The notes beneath the pieces were generated by a model. The model ran no database searches. It was not told where the DNA came from and saw only the letters and a program-made list of their open reading frames with translations. This document shows positions 1 through 7,811 of a stretch of DNA of 64,000 nucleotides, one piece after another. The stretch covers positions 124,001 to 188,000 of the forward strand of contig NZ_JACEIC010000001.1 in the NCBI RefSeq assembly GCF_013778305.1, in the 5' to 3' direction. Position 1 is the first letter of the stretch, and every line of letters begins with the position of its first letter. Both the position numbers and the translations under genes were made by a program. The stretch comes from Nocardioides agri (lineage in GTDB: Bacteria; Actinomycetota; Actinomycetes; Propionibacteriales; Nocardioidaceae).

Positions 1-378
1 ATCTTCGGGGGCGGCCGCCGCGACAACAACGGAGTGCCCGTGTGGCTGGTGGTGCTGCTGGTCAGCCTGATCACGTACGCCGTGAGCTTCTTCCTCCTCA
101 AGCTGCTCTCGCGCTACCGCGAGCTGTCCGCGGACCGCGCGGGCGCCTACCTCACGATGAAGCCCGAGGCGCTCGCCTCGGCGCTGCAGAAGATCACCGG
201 CGAGATCAACACGATCCCCGACAAGGATCTGCGCGCGTCGCAGGCGATGAACGCCTTCTTCATCGCCCCGGCCGTCAAGGGCGTCTCGCTGCGCACCTTG
301 ACCTCGACCCACCCGACCCTCGAGCAGCGGCTGGAGCAGCTCGCGAAGATCCGCGCCGAGCTCGACCGAGCCTCCTGA
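1..378 (+). CDS. htpX: Zinc metalloprotease HtpX, C-terminal part (5' end outside window)
   Basis: Open from the first base, so the start and the HExxH motif lie upstream of the window. The visible 125 residues carry one membrane segment (about 14-32) followed by RYRELSADRAGA, the HtpX/M48 motif whose Glu is the third zinc ligand, and an ending of the HPTLEQRLEQL type that is usual for HtpX. HtpX is a membrane-bound protease that degrades misfolded membrane proteins with its catalytic domain in the cytosol. The TGA overlaps the next ATG by one base, which suggests translational coupling to the PspAB-like gene, a pairing common in actinobacteria. Confidence 0.9.
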   Translation: MFGGGRRDNNGVPVWLVVLLVSLITYAVSFFLLKLLSRYRELSADRAGAYLTMKPEALASALQKITGEINTIPDKDLRASQAMNAFFIAPAVKGVSLRTLTSTHPTLEQRLEQLAKIRAELDRAS

Positions 379-959
379 TGGGCGGCCTCTGGACGGCGCT
401 CACCGGTCGGTCCCGGCCCAAGCGGCCGCAGCTGGACAACCTGTTCCTGGTGCCGTCCGCGGCGATCACGTTCGAGACCACCGTCGGCCTGCGCCCGACC
501 GGCACTGGCTCGGTCTGCTACCGCGCGGCGAGCGGCCACGCGTTCGCGGAGGTGCAGCGCGAGGTCGTCGAGCTGCTCAACGCGGACCCGGACGCCCCCG
601 ACGTCGAGACCACGCAGGACGAGTTCGGCTTCACCTGGCTGGTCGTCCACCGCGACCCCGGTGACCCCGCCGGGCCGGTGGCCGACCTGCACGCGGTCAA
701 CACCTCGCTCGAGGAGCACGGCTTCAGCGAGGGTCTGCTCTGCTCCCTGATCCCCTTCGCGGACGCACAGGGGCGCCGGGTCGGGCTGGTCTACCTCTAC
801 AAGCAGGGCACGTTCTACCCCTTCGCCCCGGTGGCCGGCGGCGAGCGGAAGCGCGACAACCTGCTCGAGATCCAGCTCCGCGACGTCCTGAAGGGCGAGC
901 TCCCGATGGAGGGCGACCTCGGTCGCTGGATGGCGCTCTGGGGCGCACCCGGGCTCTGA
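378..959 (+). CDS. PspA-associated protein PspAB-like
   Basis: A 193-residue soluble protein with no signal peptide or membrane segment. The ATG overlaps the htpX stop (TGATG); the frame is open further upstream but only antisense-quality sequence lies there. The N-terminus (GLWTALTGRSRPKRPQLDNLF) and the FGFTWLVV, DLHAVNTSLEE and LLCSLIPF blocks match the PspAB family as I remember it, a protein of unknown biochemistry found beside htpX or pspA in actinobacteria. I infer a role in envelope-stress handling together with HtpX. No catalytic motif is visible. Confidence 0.75.
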   Translation: MGGLWTALTGRSRPKRPQLDNLFLVPSAAITFETTVGLRPTGTGSVCYRAASGHAFAEVQREVVELLNADPDAPDVETTQDEFGFTWLVVHRDPGDPAGPVADLHAVNTSLEEHGFSEGLLCSLIPFADAQGRRVGLVYLYKQGTFYPFAPVAGGERKRDNLLEIQLRDVLKGELPMEGDLGRWMALWGAPGL

Positions 960-1098
960 GGCCACCCTCGCGCCCCCCCGTCGGGGGAGGTCACAGGTCG
1001 TGCACAGGTGGGCCCGAGCAGGCCCACAGACCGGCCCGCCAGGGTCCCTCTCGCGGGTCCGACCGGTCCCGCACCGACAACCGTCGAGAGGGACCACC

Positions 1099-2256
1099 GT
1101 GCGACTCCCTGCCCGTCGCCGATCGCGGGTCCTGCTGGCCGGCGCGCTGGTGGTGCTGGTCGCGGTCGCGAGCACCGGTACCTGGCTGCTCGTCCGCGAC
1201 AGCTCCGAGGCCGCCGACAGGAGCACCGCGACCGTGACCACCCAGACCGTCCGCGAGACCGTGACCGCGGACGGCGCCCTCGCTGCGCGCACCACCAGCG
1301 ACGAGGCGTTCGCCGTCTCCGGCACCGTCACCCGGGTGGCCGTCGTCGAGGGCGACAAGGTGGCCAAGGGCGACGTGCTCGCGGCCGTCGACGACGAGGG
1401 CCTGGTCGCCCAGCGCACCGCCGCGAAGTCGTCGCTCGACGCCGCCGAGAGCCAGCTCGACGAGGACCAGGACAACGGCGCCAGCGACGTGCAGGTCGCC
1501 GCCGACAAGACAGCGGTCGTCTCCGCCCAGGCGACCTACGACGACGCCCGGCAGGCGGTCGAGGACGCCACGCTGCGCGCCTCCATCGCAGGCACCGTCA
1601 CGTCCGTCGGCATCGAGAGGGGCGACACCGTCGGCTCCACGGCCTCGCCCGACGCGACCGGCGACGACGCCGCCACCACCGCGACGATCTCGATCCTCGC
1701 GACCGGCCGGTACGACGTCGTCGCGACCGTCGCCGCCGACGACGTCGACCGGCTGAAGAAGGGCCTCCAGGTCGAGATCGCCGTCACCGGCGTCACCGAG
1801 ACCGTCTACGGGACCGTCTCCGAGGTCGGCCTGGTCGCCCAGGCCAACGACAGCGGTGCGGCGGTCTTCCCGGTCACCATCGAGGTCACCGGCAGGCGCA
1901 AGGACCTGTTCGCCGGCGTCTCGGCCACCGCCACCATCGTGGTGAAGCAGCGCGACGGCGTGCTGACCGTGCCCAGCGGCGCGCTGACGACGGAGGACGG
2001 CACGACGTACGCCACCGTCGTCGACGGTGACGAGGAGACGAAGGTCGAGGTCGAGATCGGCGAGGCCTACGGCATGGACACCGAGGTGCTCGCCGGCCTC
2101 GAGGAGGGCGACACCGTGCTGCTGCCGACGCTGCGGCTGACCGACGGCGGCGATGGACCGCAGGACGGCGAGCTCACCTTCCCGGGCGGCGACATGCCGC
2201 AGTTCGGCACCAACGGCGGCGGCCCCGGCGGCCCGACGGTCGTGGAGAAGCCGTGA
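1099..2256 (+). CDS. HlyD/RND-type periplasmic adaptor of a MacB-like ABC system
   Basis: 385 residues. The N-terminus has a short Arg-rich stretch and one membrane anchor (VLLAGALVVLVAVASTGTWLLV). It is followed by the split biotinyl-lipoyl domain (GTVTRVAVVEGDKVAKGDVLAAVD and the matching half at ASIAGTVTSVGIERGDTV), a short coiled-coil hairpin and a beta-barrel/membrane-proximal domain. GTG at 1099 is chosen because GAGAGGGA lies just upstream and the anchor follows directly. The C-terminus is Gly/Pro-rich. Next comes an ATPase and permease in a 4-base GTGA overlap, so this is the adaptor of an ABC export system. In a Gram-positive cell it would sit on the outer face of the membrane; the substrate is unknown. 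Confidence 0.85.
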   Translation: MRLPARRRSRVLLAGALVVLVAVASTGTWLLVRDSSEAADRSTATVTTQTVRETVTADGALAARTTSDEAFAVSGTVTRVAVVEGDKVAKGDVLAAVDDEGLVAQRTAAKSSLDAAESQLDEDQDNGASDVQVAADKTAVVSAQATYDDARQAVEDATLRASIAGTVTSVGIERGDTVGSTASPDATGDDAATTATISILATGRYDVVATVAADDVDRLKKGLQVEIAVTGVTETVYGTVSEVGLVAQANDSGAAVFPVTIEVTGRRKDLFAGVSATATIVVKQRDGVLTVPSGALTTEDGTTYATVVDGDEETKVEVEIGEAYGMDTEVLAGLEEGDTVLLPTLRLTDGGDGPQDGELTFPGGDMPQFGTNGGGPGGPTVVEKP

Positions 2257-2960
2257 GCACGCCGATCATCACCCTCGACGGGATCCGCAAGACCTACCGG
2301 ACCGGGAGCCTCGAGTTCGAGGCTCTGTGCGGGATCGACGCGTCGATCGACGAGCACGAGTACGTCGCGGTCGTCGGGCCGTCCGGCTCCGGCAAGTCCA
2401 CGCTGATGAACATCGTCGGCTGCCTCGACAACCCCACCGAGGGCACCTACGAGCTCGCCGGCGAGGACGTGTCGACGATGTCGGAGGCGCAGCTCGCCGA
2501 GGTCCGCAACCGCCGCATCGGCTTCGTCTTCCAGCAGTTCAACCTGCTGCCCAGCCTCTGCGCCTGGCGCAACGTCGAGCTGCCGCTCGTGTACGCCGGC
2601 CTGCCGCGCCACGAGCGCCGCGAGCGGGCCATCGGGGCCCTCGAGCGGGTCGGCCTCGGCGACCGCACCGAGCACCGTCCCGGTGAGCTCTCCGGCGGCC
2701 AGCAGCAGCGGGTCGCGGTCGCGCGGGCGCTGGTCACCGAGCCGGCGCTGATCCTCGCCGACGAGCCGACCGGCAACCTGGACTCGCGCTCCACGGCCGA
2801 CGTCCTCGACCTCCTCGACGAGCTGCACGGCACCGGCCGCACGATCGTCGTGATCACCCACGAGCCCGACGTCGCCGCGCGCGCCGGCCGCAACCTGGTC
2901 TTCAGGGACGGCCAGATCGTGTCCGACACGAGCAGCGCGCGGGCGGTGGCCGCCCGATGA
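2253..2960 (+). CDS. ABC transporter ATP-binding protein, MacB/LolD type
   Basis: 235 residues with the full set of ABC ATPase motifs: Walker A GPSGSGKST, Q-loop in FVFQQFNLLP, signature LSGGQQQRVAVARAL, Walker B LILADEPTGNLDS, and switch His in VITHEPDVA. The NLDS and QQQ variants are typical of the MacB/LolD/FtsE class, which drives mechanical work on extracytoplasmic substrates or adaptors rather than classical import. Start GTG overlaps the adaptor stop (GTGA) and its own stop overlaps the permease ATG (ATGA), so the three are translationally coupled. Confidence 0.93.
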   Translation: MSTPIITLDGIRKTYRTGSLEFEALCGIDASIDEHEYVAVVGPSGSGKSTLMNIVGCLDNPTEGTYELAGEDVSTMSEAQLAEVRNRRIGFVFQQFNLLPSLCAWRNVELPLVYAGLPRHERRERAIGALERVGLGDRTEHRPGELSGGQQQRVAVARALVTEPALILADEPTGNLDSRSTADVLDLLDELHGTGRTIVVITHEPDVAARAGRNLVFRDGQIVSDTSSARAVAAR

Positions 2961-4183
2961 ACTGGATGGAGACCTTCCGCTCCGGCACCGAGGCGATCCG
3001 CGCGCACCGGATGCGCTCCCTGCTCACGATGCTGGGCATCGTCATCGGCATCGCCTCGGTCATCCTCACTGTCGGCTTCGGCCAGGGCGCGCAGAACAAG
3101 GTGAAGGACGAGATCGACGCCCTCGGCAGCAACCTGCTGATCGTCTCGCCGGGCAGCAGCACCGACGACGGCGGCTTCCGCGGCGGCTTCGGCTCGGCGA
3201 CCACCCTCACGCTCGAGGACGCCGCCGCGATCGCGGACGACGCCGCCGTGCCCGACGTACGCCGGGTTGCGCCGACCAGCAGCTCCTCGGCGTCGCTGAC
3301 GGTAGGGGAGACGAACTGGACGACGCAGGTCGTCGGCACCACGCCGGCGTGGCTCGACGTGCGGGCGCGGGAGCTGGCCGCCGGCCGGTTCTTCACCGCG
3401 GACGAGGTCGCGTCCGGCGCGGACGTCGTCGTGCTCGGCCCGGACACGGCGGGCGAGCTCTTCTCCTTCGGCAGCCCCGTGGGCCAGACCGTCACGGTCT
3501 CGGGCCAGCAGCTGACCGTGATCGGGGTCCTCGGCTCCAGCGGCGCCTCCGACGACGGCGGCTCCGAGGACGACCAGGCGCTGGTGCCGATCAGCACCGG
3601 CAAGTCGCTCAGCGGCGGGACCACCGGCTCGGTGTCGACGATCTACGTCGAGGCGGCGTCGACGGAGGTGCTCAGCGCGGCGTACCAGGAGATCGAGGGG
3701 CTGCTGGCGACTCGCCACGGTGTCACCACGGACGACGCGGACTTCAGCATCGCCTCGCAGGAGTCGCTGGTCGAGACCGCGAACTCCACCAACAAGACGC
3801 TCACGGTGCTGCTCACCGGCATCGCCGCGATCTCGCTGCTCGTCGGCGGCGTCGGGGTCATGAACATCATGCTGGTCTCCGTCACCGAGCGGATCCGCGA
3901 GATCGGGCTGCGCAAGGCGCTCGGCGCGACACCGACGGTCATCGGACGGCAGTTCCTGGTCGAGGCGGCGCTCCTCGGGCTGGCCGGCGGCGTCATCGGG
4001 ATCCTGCTCGGCGTGGTCGGGGCGCTGGTGCTGCCGACGCTCATCGACCAGCCCGTGACGATCTCGCTGCTCGCGACCGCCGCGGCGCTGCTCACCTCGC
4101 TGGCGCTCGGCATCGGCTTCGGGGTCTACCCCGCCGGCCGGGCGGCCCGCCTCACGCCCATCGACGCCCTGCGCAGCGAGTGA
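2957..4183 (+). CDS. ABC transporter permease, MacB/FtsX type
   Basis: 408 residues. Topology is the MacB pattern: one N-terminal membrane helix (LLTMLGIVIGIASVILTVGFG), a large extracytoplasmic domain of about 220 residues, then three C-terminal helices (about 275-400) with the FtsX-family stretch VGGVGVMNIMLVSVTERIREIGLRKA split around the cytosolic coupling loop. Overlaps the ATPase stop by 4 bases. With the ATPase it should form a dimeric mechanotransmission transporter; the flanking adaptors suggest export of a small molecule or peptide, possibly an antibiotic. Substrate not deducible. Confidence 0.92.
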   Translation: MNWMETFRSGTEAIRAHRMRSLLTMLGIVIGIASVILTVGFGQGAQNKVKDEIDALGSNLLIVSPGSSTDDGGFRGGFGSATTLTLEDAAAIADDAAVPDVRRVAPTSSSSASLTVGETNWTTQVVGTTPAWLDVRARELAAGRFFTADEVASGADVVVLGPDTAGELFSFGSPVGQTVTVSGQQLTVIGVLGSSGASDDGGSEDDQALVPISTGKSLSGGTTGSVSTIYVEAASTEVLSAAYQEIEGLLATRHGVTTDDADFSIASQESLVETANSTNKTLTVLLTGIAAISLLVGGVGVMNIMLVSVTERIREIGLRKALGATPTVIGRQFLVEAALLGLAGGVIGILLGVVGALVLPTLIDQPVTISLLATAAALLTSLALGIGFGVYPAGRAARLTPIDALRSE

Positions 4184-4209
4184 TGCTGCGCCTCGACGAA
4201 AGGTCCACC

Positions 4210-5013
4210 ATGTCCGTCACCCGCCACACCCTCGCCACCGCCAGTGCGGTGCTGCTGATCGCGACGCTCGCCGCCTGCGGGGGTGGCGGCGACCCGGAGG
4301 CCACCGACGCCGGCCCGCAGGGCTCGGCCCCGGACATCCGGGGCGGCGGCCCGGGCGGCACCCCGCCCGGTGCGTCCGGTGAGGTCGCCGACGTCACCGG
4401 CAGGACCGCGCAGGTGCAGGGCCCGAACGGCCAGGTCGCCGTCACCTGGACCGGCGGGACCACGTTCACCGAGGAGGTCGAGGCCACGCTCGCGGACGTC
4501 ACCGTGGGCTCGTGCGTGATGGTCACCGGCGCCGACGAGGACACCGACCCCGAGGCCACCGAGGTCACGGCTGCGAGCGTGCGGGTCGAGGAGCCGGCCG
4601 ACGACGGTGGCTGCGGGTTCGCGGCCGGCGGGCCGGACGGCGCCCCGTCCTTCCAGCCCGAGGGGACGCCCAGCGACCTGCCGAGCGGCGCGCCCGACGG
4701 CGTACGGCGCGGTTTCGGCACCGCCGGCACGGTGAGCGCCGTCGCCGCCGACGGCTTCAGCGTCACCTCGCAGCGCCCCGACGAGGAGGACCCGGTCGAG
4801 GTGACCGTCACCGCCGACGACGACACCACCGTCACCACGACGGCGGCCGCGAAGGCCTCCGCCGTCGAGGTCGGCCGGTGCGTCGTGGCCCAGGGCGGCA
4901 CCGACGACACGGGAGCGGTCACCGCCACGTCGATCAGCGTCTCGGACCCGGTCGACGGCGAGTGCCTGGGCGGCCTCCTGACCGTGACGCGTCCGGACGG
5001 CGGTGCGGCGTGA
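4210..5013 (+). CDS. Lipoprotein with two DUF5666-like domains
   Basis: 267 residues. Signal peptide ending in lipobox LAAC (Cys23), then a Gly/Pro linker. Two similar beta-rich segments follow (about 60-120 and 175-245), each with the DUF5666-like pattern G-V-x(n)-F-V-T/S and ending VGSCVMVTG or VGRCVVAQG with one conserved Cys. Start ATG has AAAGG upstream. It lies between the permease and the second adaptor, with the next gene overlapping by 4 bases, so it is probably an extracytoplasmic component or modulator of the export cassette. The linkers contain GGGPGG runs like those ending both adaptors. Confidence 0.7.
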   Translation: MSVTRHTLATASAVLLIATLAACGGGGDPEATDAGPQGSAPDIRGGGPGGTPPGASGEVADVTGRTAQVQGPNGQVAVTWTGGTTFTEEVEATLADVTVGSCVMVTGADEDTDPEATEVTAASVRVEEPADDGGCGFAAGGPDGAPSFQPEGTPSDLPSGAPDGVRRGFGTAGTVSAVAADGFSVTSQRPDEEDPVEVTVTADDDTTVTTTAAAKASAVEVGRCVVAQGGTDDTGAVTATSISVSDPVDGECLGGLLTVTRPDGGAA

Positions 5014-6575
5014 GGATCCCGCGCCGGGCCACGGCCGCGGTGGTCACGCTCGCCGTCGCCGGCGCCTGCTGGGCGGGGTACGCCGCGGCCGCGGACGACC
5101 CGTCCTACCGCACCGCCGTGGCGAGCATCGGCGACGTCGAGGAGACGGTCGCGCTCGCCGGGACGGTCGAGCCCGCGGGCCGGGCCGACCTGGCCTTCGC
5201 GACGTCCGGGACGGTCGCGCGGCTCGCCGTGCGGGCGGGCCAGAAGGTCAGGGCCGGGGCGGTCCTCGGCACGCTCGGGTCGGACACCCTGCGCAAGGAG
5301 GTCCAGCACGCGCGCGCCGCGGTGGCGGCCGCCCGGGCCCAGCTCGAGGCCGACATCGACGCCCAGACCAGCGCGGTCACGGACCCGACGGACGGCGGCT
5401 CGTCCCCCCAGGCGCCGACGGCCCCGCAAGCGCCAGCGGGGCCGTCGGACCAGCCGTCCCAGCCGCCGTCCCAGCAGCCGACGCAGCCGCCCTCGGAGCA
5501 GCCGTCCCAGCAGCCGTCGGAGCAGCCGTCCGAGGACCCGGTCGACCCCGAGCAGCTCGCCGAGCTGGCCGCGCAGCAGCAGGCCGTGCTCACGGCGCAG
5601 TCGGCGGTGTCCGCGTCGCTCGCCGTGGCCGCCACCGCGCTCGCGGCCCAGCAGGCCGCGTGCGTCGACGTCAGCAGCCAGGCGTGCGCGGACGCCCTGG
5701 TCGCGGTGCAGGCCGCGCAGCAGCAGGTCTCGACCGATCAGCAGGCCCTGCAGACGGCGCTCGAGGCGCTCGGCGCCACCCTGGCGGCCGCGCTGGGCGA
5801 CGCCTCGGCCGACCCGGCGTCCGCCAGCACACCGGCGTCGGGGTCCGCGATCGTCCTGGTCGCGGAGGTGGGCCCGACGGTCACGGCGGCGACCCTGGCC
5901 CGGGACCAGGCATCGATCGACCAGGCCGAGGCCGACCTCGTCGCCGCCGAGCAGGAGCTCGCGATGGCGACGGTGACGGCGCCGTTCGCCGGCCGGGTGG
6001 TCGCGGTCGACGCCGAGGTGGGCGACTCGGTGGCCGCCGGCACCGACGTCTTCGTGCTGGTCTCGCAGGGCACGACGACCGTCCAGGTCGCGGCGAGCAG
6101 CACCGAGGTCGGGGAGCTCGAGCCCGGCCAGGGCGCGACCGCCACGCCGGCGGGCGCCGACGAGCCGCTCACGGGAGAGGTGACGCAGGTCAGCTCGATC
6201 CCGGACGACGAGGGGAGCTACCCGGTGACGATCACGCTCGACCGCAAGCACCTCGACCTCCCGACCGGGCTCACCGCCACGGTCGCCGTGGTGACCGGCA
6301 CGGCCACCGACGTCGTCACCGTGCCGGTCTCGGCAGTCTCCGACGGCACCGTCACGCTGCTGGACGACGGCGCCGCCACCCGGACGCCGGTCACGACGGG
6401 CATCGTGGGGCGCACCGAGGTGGAGATCACCGACGGAGTGGCGGCGGGGGACGAGGTCGCGCTCGCAGATCTCACCCGCCCGCTGCCCACCGGCGACGGG
6501 CCGCAGGGCGACTTCCCGGGCGGCCCGGGCGGGCCGCCGGTGGTGATCCAGCGCGACGTGCCCAAGCCCCAGTGA
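5010..6575 (+). CDS. Second HlyD-type adaptor with a Pro/Gln/Ser-rich insert
   Basis: 521 residues, much longer than the first adaptor. An N-terminal membrane/signal segment is followed by the first lipoyl half (VARLAVRAGQKVRAGAVLGTLGS). A coiled-coil hairpin is then interrupted at about residues 130-175 by a low-complexity insert built of QPSQPPSQQP/SEQPS units. The hairpin continues Ala/Gln-rich to about 320, then the second lipoyl half (APFAGRVVAVDAEVGDSVAAGTDVF) and the barrel domain. Two Cys in the hairpin (ACVDVSSQAC) could form a disulfide. GTG at 5010 overlaps the lipoprotein stop. The C-terminal tail repeats the GDGPQ/FPGG/GGP pattern of the first adaptor. Probably an alternative or partner adaptor of the same transporter. 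Confidence 0.82.
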   Translation: MRIPRRATAAVVTLAVAGACWAGYAAAADDPSYRTAVASIGDVEETVALAGTVEPAGRADLAFATSGTVARLAVRAGQKVRAGAVLGTLGSDTLRKEVQHARAAVAAARAQLEADIDAQTSAVTDPTDGGSSPQAPTAPQAPAGPSDQPSQPPSQQPTQPPSEQPSQQPSEQPSEDPVDPEQLAELAAQQQAVLTAQSAVSASLAVAATALAAQQAACVDVSSQACADALVAVQAAQQQVSTDQQALQTALEALGATLAAALGDASADPASASTPASGSAIVLVAEVGPTVTAATLARDQASIDQAEADLVAAEQELAMATVTAPFAGRVVAVDAEVGDSVAAGTDVFVLVSQGTTTVQVAASSTEVGELEPGQGATATPAGADEPLTGEVTQVSSIPDDEGSYPVTITLDRKHLDLPTGLTATVAVVTGTATDVVTVPVSAVSDGTVTLLDDGAATRTPVTTGIVGRTEVEITDGVAAGDEVALADLTRPLPTGDGPQGDFPGGPGGPPVVIQRDVPKPQ

Positions 6576-6605
6576 GTCGCCCTCGCGGCCCTCGACGCGC
6601 CGTAC

Positions 6606-6611
6606 TAGCCT
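6606..6611 (+). promoter_or_regulatory. Candidate -10 of the sensor kinase gene
   Basis: TAGCCT, a TANNNT hexamer in the 57-base gap after the efflux cassette. It suggests a separate promoter with transcription starting near 6618. No convincing -35 is seen. Confidence 0.35.
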
Positions 6612-6632
6612 GCGACGCAGTAGACCGAGCCG

Positions 6633-7811
6633 ATGGGGGGCCATGGCGTGGAGAACGCTGTCCAGGATGCGCGGCGGGTCGCGGAGATCGGGAAGTACCG
6701 AGTCCTCGTCGACCCACCGCGCAAGGACCTGATCGCGCTCACCGAGATCGCGGCGCAGATCGCCCGGGTGCCGATGGCGACGATCAACCTGATCACCGAC
6801 GACGCCCAGCACCAGGTCGCGACGCACGGGTTCGACGGCGCGATCTGCCGCCGCGAGGACTCGATGTGCAACGTCGTCCTCGACGCCGGAGCACCGGTCG
6901 TCGTGCCGGACGCGAGCCAGGACCCGAGGTGGCGCGACAACCCGTTCGTGACCGGCGAGATCGGGAGCGTCCGGTTCTACGCGACCCACCAGCTCACCAC
7001 GCCCGAGGGCGTCGTGATCGGCACCCTGTGCGTCTTCGACGAGCAGCCGCGCTCGCTCTCCGACGAGCAGGAGCACGCACTCGTGGGGCTGGCCGACCGC
7101 GTCGTCGACCTGCTCGAGCTCGAGCTGCGCACGCGGGAGCTGGAGCGCTCCAACGAGCAGCTCGCCGCGTTCGCGGGCCAGGTGAGCCACGACCTGCGCA
7201 ACCCGCTGACCGCGGTCACGCTGTCGCTGACGATGCTCGGCGACGACATCGACCCCGACGACCCCGAGGACGCGGACAAGAGCTTCCTCGTGCACCGCGC
7301 GATCGGCGGCGCCCGTCGGATGCAGACGCTGATCGACGACCTGCTCAAGTTCGCGCGGGTCGGCGGTGAGCTCCAGCGCGGCGCGGTCGACCTGGGCGGG
7401 GTCCTCGACGACGTGGTCGAGGACCTGGCCGTGCCGCTGGCGAAGGCGACGGTCATCACCGGGGACCTGCCGACCGTGACCGGGGACGCCGTGCAGCTGC
7501 GGGCCGTCCTGCAGAACCTCGTCGCCAACGCCGCCAAGTTCGTGCGCCCCGGGGAGCCGCCGCACATCGAGGTGGACGCCGTCCGGCTCGATGGCCGCTG
7601 GCGCGTCGAGGTCGCCGACCGCGGCCCGGGGATCCCCGAGGAGGAGCGCGAGCGGGTCTTCCAGCCGCTCGCGCGCATCGACGAGGAGGTCGACGGCTCC
7701 GGCATCGGCCTGTCCACCTGCCGGCGGATCATCGACGCCCACGGCGGCCGCATCGGGCTCGTGGACGCGGCGTACGGCGGCACCTGCGCCTGGTTCGAGC
7801 TGCCGGACTAG
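6633..7811 (+). CDS. Soluble GAF-domain sensor histidine kinase (orphan)
   Basis: 392 residues with no membrane segment, so cytosolic. A GAF domain (about 25-165; AQHQVATHGFDG, DSMCNVVL, VPDASQDPRW, VIGTLCVFD) is followed by a short linker helix, a HisKA dimerisation domain with H-box SHDLRNPLT (His about 189) and a HATPase domain with N-box LQNLVANAAKF, G1 DRGPGIP and G2 GSGIGLS. It autophosphorylates on His in response to a small ligand, redox state or gas sensed by the GAF domain. No response regulator is adjacent, so the partner is elsewhere. GTG at 6648, preceded by a G-run, is an alternative start. The stop shares CTAG with the convergent nadA stop. Confidence 0.9.
   Translation: MGGHGVENAVQDARRVAEIGKYRVLVDPPRKDLIALTEIAAQIARVPMATINLITDDAQHQVATHGFDGAICRREDSMCNVVLDAGAPVVVPDASQDPRWRDNPFVTGEIGSVRFYATHQLTTPEGVVIGTLCVFDEQPRSLSDEQEHALVGLADRVVDLLELELRTRELERSNEQLAAFAGQVSHDLRNPLTAVTLSLTMLGDDIDPDDPEDADKSFLVHRAIGGARRMQTLIDDLLKFARVGGELQRGAVDLGGVLDDVVEDLAVPLAKATVITGDLPTVTGDAVQLRAVLQNLVANAAKFVRPGEPPHIEVDAVRLDGRWRVEVADRGPGIPEEERERVFQPLARIDEEVDGSGIGLSTCRRIIDAHGGRIGLVDAAYGGTCAWFELPD

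Noticed and set aside
5400..5540. Possible tandem repeat array or CRISPR in the second adaptor
   Set aside because: The repeats keep the reading frame and encode Pro/Gln/Ser units; no spacers of constant size.
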